From the NCBI GenBank assembly GCA_905221605.1, contig CAJNDS010002600.1:62001-126000 (forward strand): a DNA stretch of 64,000 bases, in the 5' to 3' direction. A model generated the notes under the pieces. That model made no database searches, was not told the origin of the DNA, and saw only the letters and a program-made list of their open reading frames with translations. This document shows positions 1-7,484 of this stretch, in pieces. Position numbers and translations under genes: made by a program. Each line of letters starts with the position of its first letter. Position 1 is the stretch's first letter. Source of the stretch: Symbiodinium natans. Its lineage: Eukaryota; Sar; Dinophyceae; Suessiales; Symbiodiniaceae.

Positions 1-1
1 G

Positions 2-583
2 GATGAGGTGGCGATTTCGGCCTTGCTTCCTAAGGTGGCAGCCACCATCATTGGGGCTGGATCTACGACACTGCAGGTGCTGCTCTCTGGGCGACCATGG
101 GAGTTCAGGTCCCATTTGGTGGCTTGGTCGATGGTGGAAAAAGTCGAGCTCCTCACGGATTTTGGTTCTAGGAACCAGATCCACCCTCAGTGGTCCTTGT
201 ATGCCTTCGCCCTCCTTTTGCAATTGAGCCGTCATTTTGCTCTTCGTGATGTGTCAAAAACCAACCTGGGCATTAAACCAGGACTCAGTGCTGCGACGCC
301 CATGTTGTGTTTTTTCGATCTCGCGGATTGGCACTTCGAAGGGCTCAATGCTGGAAGTTGGTTTCCCAAGTATAGCTTGCGCAGTTTCATCGAGACCCTT
401 CGATGTGTCTGTGACGTCACGCCGTTGGAGCCGTATCTCCGCAGGCAGGCGGTGGTCCCTTGCCTCAACGATATCATTGCGGTTCTCCCCGCTGCGCTCA
501 AGGCAAACTTGGAAATCCAAATGGTCCTCATGAACGGCCGACTTTCTGATTGGGCTCACCTTGCTGCATTGGCTAACCAATAG
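2..583 (+). CDS. Unknown protein, C-terminal part (runs off window start)
   Basis: The frame is open from the window edge to a TAG at 581-583, giving about 193 residues with no methionine needed inside the window, so this is a 3' fragment. The composition (leucine- and alanine-rich helices, a DLADWHFEGL stretch, an IETLRCVCDV stretch) looks like a real globular protein, but I do not recognise a family. The last 47 codons lie inside the left arm of the 524-bp inverted repeat, so only this copy keeps the coding continuation to the left of the arm. It could be the end of the first ORF of the same retroelement family as the downstream endonuclease ORF, or a host gene into which the element inserted. 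Function unknown. Confidence 0.4.
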   Translation, partial: DEVAISALLPKVAATIIGAGSTTLQVLLSGRPWEFRSHLVAWSMVEKVELLTDFGSRNQIHPQWSLYAFALLLQLSRHFALRDVSKTNLGIKPGLSAATPMLCFFDLADWHFEGLNAGSWFPKYSLRSFIETLRCVCDVTPLEPYLRRQAVVPCLNDIIAVLPAALKANLEIQMVLMNGRLSDWAHLAALANQ

Positions 584-965
584 GCTTGGGCCCAAGCTTG
601 TTGTGTCAGTCAGGTCTTGGGTTCTCCAGACCATATCCCCTGGGGCCAGCCTGGGTTGACGTGTGGAACTGCATACGCGCCTCTATGCTGAGCCACTGGC
701 ATGTGTTACCCGGCCTAAGCTTGGTGCTCCAGGCTAGAAGGGGTGGTGTGACGGCCAGTGGTGTTACCAGGCCTAAGGCGTGGTGATCCAGCCTGCAGAT
801 GAGCCGGCAGTAGTTGCTTGTGTACCATAGGGTAGGTGTTCCACCGACTGTTTCACCTGAGCCATTGTGGCCACAGGGTAGGTGTCCCCCCGACTGTTTC
901 ACCTGAGCCAATGTGACTCCAAAGGCCTACGGCCGCCTCGTGCTTGTGGTGTAAAATTCACCTGG
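442..965 (+). repeat. Left arm of 524-bp inverted repeat
   Basis: The reverse complement of 5274-5797 matches these 524 bases with no length difference. I see one substitution by eye (G at 745, T-equivalent at 5494). The inner edge falls after a shared CACCTGG; the outer edge coincides with the LTR boundary of the copia element at the right arm (the last two matching bases are the LTR's own TG). The arm ends with the first 28 codons of the downstream ORF, so both internal ORFs start with the same peptide. Confidence 0.9.
780..915 (+). repeat. Two-copy tandem block inside the arm (possible promoter monomers)
   Basis: Two near-copies of a block of about 45 bp follow each other. Each contains AGGGTAGGTGT, then CCGACTGTTTCACCTGAGCCA. 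Just upstream, at 705-790, a second pair of imperfect copies carries GTTACC, GGCCTAAG and a TCCAG core. Such repeated short monomers directly 5' of a LINE ORF resemble monomer-type 5' UTR promoters of other non-LTR elements. That role is an inference. Confidence 0.45.
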
Positions 966-2144
966 GATGAGATGCCACTCCCACCTTTTCCCACACAACA
1001 ACCGCCTCCATGCGATGAACCGGCTTGGGTGTTACCCAGCCGAACTTTCAAACCCTCGTCCTCTTGCAAGGCCTCCCCCTTGAAGACCTCTGGGCCCAAG
1101 TACTTCTCCAGGGCCGTGTTTGATGATGCAGATCATGTTGTTTCATCCTTGGACACACTTGAGGCCTCCCCTAGTCCCAGGCCCCGGAAGAGCACCATAT
1201 CGAAGCCAAGGCCCAGTCAAGCCCACAAAAAACAGGTTCAGGAGTGGAAGGCCCTCCTCCACATCCTTGAGGCTGCACCTGTGATGGATATGCCTGCCAA
1301 AGAGGCTGATCCGCTCCAGTGGATTGAGGACTTTGGCGGTCAATATGAAACAGGGTCTTTAGCGGAGTGGACTTTGAACCGTATCTGCCAGCTCCTTGAG
1401 CAATCCAAGGATGACACCCTGGGTGTGATTGAGGCTGTTGACGCTGTGCTGGCTGGCTTCTGTAAAAAGGGGTCAGATAGCAAGCTTCTGCTGATTGGTC
1501 AGGCCAATATCACCACCTATCGAAGTGAGATTCGAACTTGGTTGGTGGATCGGGATGAGTCCTTTTGGCTTTTGCAGGAGACACATGTCACTGAATCAGA
1601 CACCAGAGCCCTGGTGAACAAATTCCAATCTGTTGGAAAGCAAGCTTGGGCGGGCCCTGCTGCACCGACCCAGGGAGGATCTTCAGGGGGCCTCCTCACC
1701 CTGGCTCCTTCCCATCGCAATGCGGCGACTGGCCCGGCTTTCCTCTTGGATGGCAAAGGGTTTGTGTCGGTTTCAATTAGGTTTAGGGGTTGGGACCTCC
1801 TCCTGGTCAACCTTTACCTCCAGTCCGGTGTGGGCCCGACCGGAGGGGTTAACCCGGAGATCCTTAGGAGGTTGGCTGCGCTCCTTAGCCAAACCAGCAC
1901 GCCCTGGCTGGTTCTTGGTGATTGGAACTGCCCTCCTGATGAACTCCTACGACTTGGATACCCTACCATGGTTAAGGGCCGGTTGGCGGTGCCGACAAGC
2001 CCCACAATCAATACGGGGGGAACTTTGGATTATGCGTTAGCGTCGGCCAATCTAGCGCCGGCCATTACACTTACTCCTTGTTGGGACGTTGTGGCCCGGG
2101 CTCAGGAGCTTGCTCGTCCTGTGGTTCCACCCTTCTCCGCCTAG
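882..2144 (+). CDS. LINE-type endonuclease ORF (exonuclease-endonuclease-phosphatase fold), truncated
   Basis: The 420-codon ORF starts in the left repeat arm. Residues 1-28 equal the N-terminus of the opposite-strand RT ORF. Residues 30-180 are proline/serine-rich and basic. From about residue 205 an apurinic-like endonuclease domain is visible: QANITTY, LLQETH with the catalytic Glu, LLVNLYLQSG, WLVLGDWN with the GDxN motif, and TLDYALAS. The final histidine motif of the family (SDH or PH) is missing: the frame runs into unrelated ARAQELARPVV codons and stops. The element therefore seems cut just before its last catalytic residue and fused to the 3' end of the convergent RT element, so a lone product is probably inactive. 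RT sequence does not follow on this strand. Confidence 0.75.
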   Translation: MSPRLFHLSQCDSKGLRPPRACGVKFTWDEMPLPPFPTQQPPPCDEPAWVLPSRTFKPSSSCKASPLKTSGPKYFSRAVFDDADHVVSSLDTLEASPSPRPRKSTISKPRPSQAHKKQVQEWKALLHILEAAPVMDMPAKEADPLQWIEDFGGQYETGSLAEWTLNRICQLLEQSKDDTLGVIEAVDAVLAGFCKKGSDSKLLLIGQANITTYRSEIRTWLVDRDESFWLLQETHVTESDTRALVNKFQSVGKQAWAGPAAPTQGGSSGGLLTLAPSHRNAATGPAFLLDGKGFVSVSIRFRGWDLLLVNLYLQSGVGPTGGVNPEILRRLAALLSQTSTPWLVLGDWNCPPDELLRLGYPTMVKGRLAVPTSPTINTGGTLDYALASANLAPAITLTPCWDVVARAQELARPVVPPFSA

Positions 2145-2277
2145 GGGGCGGGGGGTTCACACCAGCAGGCGGCGCTCGCATCTTAGGAGCTGCACCTCTA
2201 AGCCGAGCTCTCTCACGCTTGCCCGGCCGGGCTTTTGAGTACGCCTTAGAGGCAGGGGACTTATGCTTCGGCGGCAT
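2071..2277 (-). CDS. Small basic ORF just after the RT stop
   Basis: The ATG lies two bases beyond the TAA of the reverse transcriptase ORF on the same strand. The 68 codons are rich in Lys, Arg and Pro (MPPKHKSPASKAYSKARPGK start, then PPPPRRRR). It could be a translated 3' tail of the LINE-type element or simply its GC-rich 3' UTR. It overlaps the end of the opposite-strand endonuclease ORF, so at least one of the two reading frames here is probably accidental. Confidence 0.25.
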   Translation of the reverse strand: MPPKHKSPASKAYSKARPGKRERARLRGAAPKMRAPPAGVNPPPPRRRRVEPQDEQAPEPGPQRPNKE

Positions 2278-2279
2278 AC

Positions 2280-5200
2280 TTAGAAGGCAATCTTAGCTTG
2301 CTTGAGCCCAGACTGCTTCGAGTTTGATTTGGGTTTCGGTTTCGGGAGCACGTTCCGGGCATGTGGTTCCTGACTGGCCGTAGGCTGGAAGAAAGACTTC
2401 ACACTCCTAACACCAGTGTCAGTCACCTCCTTCGCCTTTTTGGAACTAGCCGTTGCAACTTTACTCACCTTAGGCTTACAGGGTTGGCCGATCCAAGAGG
2501 GAATTTTGCGGACTCCTACCTTGACCATCCTGTCACACTTGGAACAAACCCACGACACCCCCAAATTAACCCACACGTGGTCAGGGTGAGGGCCCCATGG
2601 GGGGGGGTCAGCTGGGACTCCAAGGCACGGGTGCGAGGACTTAAGGGAGAAGGCATGAATGGGGTCTGTCTGCTGGATATACAGTCCACACTTCGAACAT
2701 TTAGCAGTCAGGTTAGACGGCTTCCGACTCCCTTCAACCCAGGCATGCCCAAGCTGTTGTTTACCCGCAATCAAGTTTTCAAGTTGCAGCCGCTTATTAG
2801 GTCCCTTCTCCTTTGAAAACTTTTTCGTTTTGATGACAGCAGAATCACGAACACGAGGCTTCGCCCGAGCTTTCCGCTGGTCCTTATCCGGCCACTGCAC
2901 CTGAAGGCCCTGGTCCTTGTCATAAGAGAGAAGGGCTGCAGAGCGCTTGGCCAACAAGGTGTTGACCTGAGTGATCACAGCATCCAGCTTCTTGATGCTG
3001 GACTCATAGAGTGGATCTCTTCTTTGTTCAGCCGCTTCACCCACCAGGCGGTCGACCAGCTCATTGGCCCGCCTACGCCAGAGTTGGTTGGCACCAAACC
3101 GCGCAATGAACTTGGGAACCGAAAGGTGCGACGCAATCCAAGTGGGGCGGATTCTGTGGGAATGCTCCCTGATTGGCTCAAAAAGATCAGCCGACTGGAT
3201 GGAAGGTTTCCCCTGGATCCTAGGGATAATCCCTTTACAATCCATTGTGAGGTCAACATCCCCTTGAGTGTGCTCGGCAACAAATTTAACAGCAGCCGCC
3301 TCCGCCCGGAACACCGAAAGCGGGGTTTGCAAGGTACCAACCGCCGTTGCAATAACAGCGGGTTCAGCATCATCCAGTCTAAAGGCAATTGCAGCCCACG
3401 TATAGCGATGAAATCGGACATCTTTGGATCGGCCTGGGGAGCCATCGGTGGCGAAATAAACCCCTTCTCCACTGATGAGCTGAGATTCATTCCACGCTCC
3501 CGTTGTGCGCACCCATTGGCCATCGTCAGGGTAGGAGGTAGCCGGGGTCATCCCCCTAGACCACAAGGAGGAAATCGGCCACTCTTTTCTGAATCTTTCA
3601 AAAGCAGGAGGCTCTGGGAGGTTGGTTAGCCACCAGGAACACTCCCATAGCACATGATTCAAAGTTGCAGCGCATCCGCATGTGAGGCAGGTCGCACATG
3701 GATCTGCCCGGATTGCACCCTGCCACACCGCCATGAGCGATGTTTTGTGCTGCGGCGGCAGCCTACATCTAAGCTTTTTGAGCGGGTGCCAATCGATTCC
3801 AGTCAAGAGGGGCGAGAGGGAATCCTGCTGGGCAATGCGAGTATGCCTCCACCTATCCGTTTCCAAGGCAAGGGAGCACAGTAGATGATGCATGCCGACC
3901 TTAGTGGTGATCTGGCATGTGTCTTCCGGGCATTTCCATGCTGATGCACTGACCGGGGTCCAACCCAAGTCAACCAGGTAACACAGCAGTGCCCCTACTG
4001 GACCAGCAGCGCGCTTCCAGGGATATTCGGCTTGCTGGTACTCCATCCACATGTCAGGCAGTATGTCATCAAAATGCTGTTTTTGCCTGTCAGGGATAAA
4101 ACACAGCAACCGGTGGATCGCTTTGAAGTGCTGGGAGATAATCGTGTAAGCCGGGTCCGGTCTCTTAGGTGCAGCATGGTCGATCGTCAGATCCACCGAA
4201 CCCAGCGACATGCGCCCCAATTCATGCGCGAAGGAGGCACGCAGCCAGTGCATCCTTTTGGGAGCAAGTCCAACAGACTCATGGCCATACATGCCCACGG
4301 TTTGCACTCCCGCTCTTAAAGCACGGACCCTGACAGGTGTCGACTTAACCCGAAGAGTCGAAAGCCTAGCGCAACGCTTAACCCCCTTACCAAACCTTTT
4401 CCGGTGCACCGGGATACGTCTCCTTCGACCAGCAGTGCAATCAATGCCCAAATCCTTGGCAGCATCCTTGATTTGTTCAGACTCAGGAAGGTACCCTTTT
4501 AAGGCAGCCTCGACCTTCTTTGACGAACACACAAAGGCCGTCTTGCCAATGCTGATGGGAAGTCCAGCTTGCTCTAAGCCCCCCACCACAGCTTTGTACA
4601 GCTGCGCTGCCCTGCGCGCAGCTAGCTCAGGGCTAGCAGCTTCAGTGTCAAAACTAGTGTCATCGACATAAAGGTCAATGGTTTTGGCAAGCCCCGTATT
4701 CCATGCCGGGCGTAAGATGCTGTCGAAGGGGATCTTGCTGAGTCCCGGGGCAAAGGGGCAACCAGCTACCAAGCCCTTCGTCGGCTTGAGAGGCCCAGAG
4801 ATACACTTTTCAGCACTGATCCATCTCGGCGCACTGTAAAGTGAGATTGCAGCATTTAAAATGAGCGGGGGTACCTCAAGGGCAAGGGCCTGGGCCACAA
4901 AACTGTGGTGAGAGACATTTTCATAAAATGCTTTAAGGTCCAAAAGCACCGTTACACCGTGTCTCTTTTTCCGGTACAGGATCTCATGAGACATTTTACG
5001 GCGCAACGCAACATCAAGACTTGATAAGCCCTTCTTAGCGCGGTCCCAGTCTTGGGTGGCGGCATACTTATCAAGCCATGCTTTGAAGACCGGCCATCGG
5101 AGTTTGGCCCATAAGCGATATGGCACAGGAGTCAGTCCAATCGGTCGCTCCTCATCCTCAGACTTGTTGATGAAAGCGACAAGAACAAGAGAAAGTTGGG

Positions 5201-5357
5201 CCGGGAAACCACCCTGACGTTCCCAAGTGTTGAAGAACGCAGCCAACCTTTCCAATTGCACTGGGGCCAACTTCCAGGTGAATTTTACACCACAAGCACG
5301 AGGCGGCCGTAGGCCTTTGGAGTCACATTGGCTCAGGTGAAACAGTCGGGGGGACAC
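2280..5357 (-). CDS. LINE-type reverse transcriptase-RNase H ORF lacking an endonuclease domain
   Basis: The 1025-codon ORF starts in the right repeat arm. Residues 1-28 are the shared leader; from residue 29 the sequence goes straight into the reverse transcriptase. It has a RPIGLTPVPYRLW block (about 71-83), motif A with D140 (VLLDLKAFYENV), motif B near 195-204 (KGLVAGCPFAP) and motif C YVDD at 230-233. A CxxC-type zinc site follows at about 554-573. An RNase H domain lies at about 633-770 with D638, E686, D706 and D769. Two further CxxC pairs (887/890 and 938/941) and a lysine-rich tail with an SVKSFFQP stretch end the protein. This is a non-LTR retrotransposon polymerase that would copy its RNA at a DNA nick. 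The absence of the endonuclease and the abrupt join to the leader suggest an internal deletion. Confidence 0.85.
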   Translation of the reverse strand: MSPRLFHLSQCDSKGLRPPRACGVKFTWKLAPVQLERLAAFFNTWERQGGFPAQLSLVLVAFINKSEDEERPIGLTPVPYRLWAKLRWPVFKAWLDKYAATQDWDRAKKGLSSLDVALRRKMSHEILYRKKRHGVTVLLDLKAFYENVSHHSFVAQALALEVPPLILNAAISLYSAPRWISAEKCISGPLKPTKGLVAGCPFAPGLSKIPFDSILRPAWNTGLAKTIDLYVDDTSFDTEAASPELAARRAAQLYKAVVGGLEQAGLPISIGKTAFVCSSKKVEAALKGYLPESEQIKDAAKDLGIDCTAGRRRRIPVHRKRFGKGVKRCARLSTLRVKSTPVRVRALRAGVQTVGMYGHESVGLAPKRMHWLRASFAHELGRMSLGSVDLTIDHAAPKRPDPAYTIISQHFKAIHRLLCFIPDRQKQHFDDILPDMWMEYQQAEYPWKRAAGPVGALLCYLVDLGWTPVSASAWKCPEDTCQITTKVGMHHLLCSLALETDRWRHTRIAQQDSLSPLLTGIDWHPLKKLRCRLPPQHKTSLMAVWQGAIRADPCATCLTCGCAATLNHVLWECSWWLTNLPEPPAFERFRKEWPISSLWSRGMTPATSYPDDGQWVRTTGAWNESQLISGEGVYFATDGSPGRSKDVRFHRYTWAAIAFRLDDAEPAVIATAVGTLQTPLSVFRAEAAAVKFVAEHTQGDVDLTMDCKGIIPRIQGKPSIQSADLFEPIREHSHRIRPTWIASHLSVPKFIARFGANQLWRRRANELVDRLVGEAAEQRRDPLYESSIKKLDAVITQVNTLLAKRSAALLSYDKDQGLQVQWPDKDQRKARAKPRVRDSAVIKTKKFSKEKGPNKRLQLENLIAGKQQLGHAWVEGSRKPSNLTAKCSKCGLYIQQTDPIHAFSLKSSHPCLGVPADPPPWGPHPDHVWVNLGVSWVCSKCDRMVKVGVRKIPSWIGQPCKPKVSKVATASSKKAKEVTDTGVRSVKSFFQPTASQEPHARNVLPKPKPKSNSKQSGLKQAKIAF

Positions 5358-5797
5358 CTACCCTGTGGCCACAATGGCTCAGGTGAAACAGTCGGTGGAA
5401 CACCTACCCTATGGTACACAAGCAACTACTGCCGGCTCATCTGCAGGCTGGATCACCACGCCTTAGGCCTGGTAACACCACTGGCCGTCACACAACCCCT
5501 TCTAGCCTGGAGCACCAAGCTTAGGCCGGGTAACACATGCCAGTGGCTCAGCATAGAGGCGCGTATGCAGTTCCACACGTCAACCCAGGCTGGCCCCAGG
5601 GGATATGGTCTGGAGAACCCAAGACCTGACTGACACAACAAGCTTGGGCCCAAGCCTATTGGTTAGCCAATGCAGCAAGGTGAGCCCAATCAGAAAGTCG
5701 GCCGTTCATGAGGACCATTTGGATTTCCAAGTTTGCCTTGAGCGCAGCGGGGAGAACCGCAATGATATCGTTGAGGCAAGGGACCACCGCCTGCCTG
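5274..5797 (-). repeat. Right arm of 524-bp inverted repeat
   Basis: Reverse-complement match of 442-965. On this side the arm does not continue outward as it does at 1-441: it stops at 5795, exactly where the TG of the copia LTR begins. The LTR element therefore lies at the breakpoint of the duplicated segment. Confidence 0.9.
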
Positions 5798-5995
5798 TTG
5801 AAAAACGTGGTAAACATCATGGCTCACTTTTCCTACCACGCTCTAAAGGCAAAACAACTTTTCTCGCTTTCGACTCTTGAGCCTAAGCCTCCGGTGTCAA
5901 ACTCGTTCTGCTCAGACTCAACATGCCTTAGGGCATTTGGTGTCTTTCCTACTGCACCCATTCACTGTACCTGGATACATGCTGTACACTTAACA
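5796..5995 (-). repeat. 3' LTR of the copia element
   Basis: 200 bp, TGTTGAAAAACG...CACTTAACA on the plus strand, identical by eye to 16513-16712. The TGTT/AACA ends are the usual inverted LTR termini. It directly abuts the right arm of the LINE inverted repeat. Confidence 0.92.
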
Positions 5996-6006
5996 CCCCG
6001 CCTCGG
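5996..6006 (-). other. Polypurine tract
   Basis: On the minus strand CCGAGGCGGGG lies immediately upstream of the 3' LTR start (TGTTAAG), where plus-strand DNA synthesis is primed in LTR elements. Confidence 0.6.
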
Positions 6007-6579
6007 AACAGATCGAAGGCTTTAGGGCGTTCTCTTTCCTGCAGTGATTCTCACTGCTGTGCCAAAAGACGAAGAGCTGTTTCGGACTTCAAGTGTACTG
6101 AACTGGGGACATTCGTCTCCTCTAGTCCAAGGTCTTTTACCCAGTTCTTTCTGCTTTGTTTCTTGAAACATGCATAAACTCCTAACCTCGAATTTCTAGT
6201 TACACGGGCTTGTCTTAGAGTCCTCATCTTGTGAGTCTCAGCCCTGTGGCCAGCCTATGGCTCTTGTGTGGTCTTCTCTTTTACCTAACCATCTTCTTTC
6301 TTCAACTGTTCTTGCCTCTACCTGGCTGCACCTTACACTCCTAGTCCTGCTTCGTGAAACTCTTCGTGAAACTACTTTCTTCTTGGTGAAACTCGTGTGA
6401 ATATCACAAGGCGTATTGGGGTCCTTGCTTATTCAAAAACATTCGTTGTACCTACTTTGTACTTCGTGCAATGTTCGGGGTGCTCGAACTTCTATGTACA
6501 CAGCTTCAGAAAATCTATACATGCTTCACGCTGCGTTCAGTCGTCACCCTTCTCGATGCTTCTTGCTGGCTTCTTCTTC
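5996..6579 (-). other. 3' untranslated region of the copia element
   Basis: About 580 bases between the last stop codon and the 3' LTR hold no plausible ORF. The strand is rich in short CTT/TCTT words. Nothing else is recognisable apart from the polypurine tract. Confidence 0.6.
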
Positions 6580-7470
6580 TTACCAGCCTTTCTTGCCACC
6601 ACCACCATACTTCCATTTCCCTTTGCCTTGGTACTTCCCTTTCGGGGCGTAGTGGTAGTAGGCGTAGTCCGGCTCCCAGTAGTTCTGGCTCCAACCGTCG
6701 TCGGCGTACCAGTCCTGCTGCTGGTGCCAACTTTCTTGCTGCCAGTCTTCTTGCTCTCGACTTCTTCTTCCTCGCTTTCCTTCTTGCTGCACCTCAGGCT
6801 CATCTCTCTCTCTTCTGATTTCTGTGGGGCTCTCCCACCTTCCTGTCTTCTTGAAGTGCTTGGTCACGAGGTTCCAGTCTTCGGCACCTTTGATCTGCGC
6901 TCCTTTCACCTGCGCTGATCCTTTCTGATCGAGCCGAACTGCTCGATACTCATTCGTGTCTTTGCAATACTCCCAGATCCAACCACAATCTGTGAACGTG
7001 ACCACATTCCATCTGCCCTTTGCGTTCTTGCTACCTTTCTCTCCTCTCTGCGGTGGTTCTCGGGGCTGCTCTTCTTCTTGCTCTCTTCTTTCTTCTGTTC
7101 CTGCTGCTCCTCCTTCTTCTTTTCCTTCTTCGCTCGACTCTGCACAGTCAGGCGGTGGTTTGTATCCTTTCTTTGTCCACCAGTTTGGATCATACCACTG
7201 GCCTTTGATCCTGACCCACAATGCTCCTTTGTGGATCTGCCACACATTGCCTTCTGCATCCTTCTTTCCTTCTGCTCCTAGTGTGGGCTTTCCATCTTCA
7301 GATCCTGAATCTTCAACTTCAACGACTTCAATCTCCTTCATTCCTTCTCGTTCCTTCTCTGCCTGAATTTCCGCCTGGGTCTTTCGCTCCTGTGCTTCCT
7401 TCAACTCCTTCTTTGCCTTCTCCTTCTCTTCCTTCGTCGCTTCTTGGGCTTCCTGCTCCTTTCTTCTCAT
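6580..7470 (-). CDS. C-terminal part of the copia polyprotein after a frameshift
   Basis: The 296-codon ORF is in the frame that the long polyprotein would have without the 2-bp insertion near 7605. That frame is open upstream through 7471-7606 and keeps the same coiled-coil repeats (QEEKEAQ, QERKAQ), so this is the natural C-terminus rather than a separate gene. It holds a Glu/Lys-rich coiled coil, then a tryptophan-rich region with WQIHKGALWVRIKGQWYDP and WNVVTFTDCGWIWEYCKD. A Trp/Tyr/Gln-rich segment follows and the end is Gly/Lys-rich (KYQGKGKWKYGGGGKKGW). The two Trp blocks look like small beta-domains binding peptide or nucleic acid, but I cannot name a family. Confidence 0.65.
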   Translation of the reverse strand: MRRKEQEAQEATKEEKEKAKKELKEAQERKTQAEIQAEKEREGMKEIEVVEVEDSGSEDGKPTLGAEGKKDAEGNVWQIHKGALWVRIKGQWYDPNWWTKKGYKPPPDCAESSEEGKEEGGAAGTEERREQEEEQPREPPQRGEKGSKNAKGRWNVVTFTDCGWIWEYCKDTNEYRAVRLDQKGSAQVKGAQIKGAEDWNLVTKHFKKTGRWESPTEIRRERDEPEVQQEGKRGRRSREQEDWQQESWHQQQDWYADDGWSQNYWEPDYAYYHYAPKGKYQGKGKWKYGGGGKKGW

Positions 7471-7484
7471 TTCCTCATAGGCCT

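Noticed and set aside
882-5357. Single LINE inverted by twin priming
   Set aside because: Twin priming places the inverted 5' part upstream of the 3' part; here the endonuclease lies at the 3' side of the RT and both carry their own leader.
442-5797. DNA transposon with 524-bp terminal inverted repeats
   Set aside because: No transposase and no target duplication; the contents are LINE-type genes and the left arm continues into an ORF outside the repeat.
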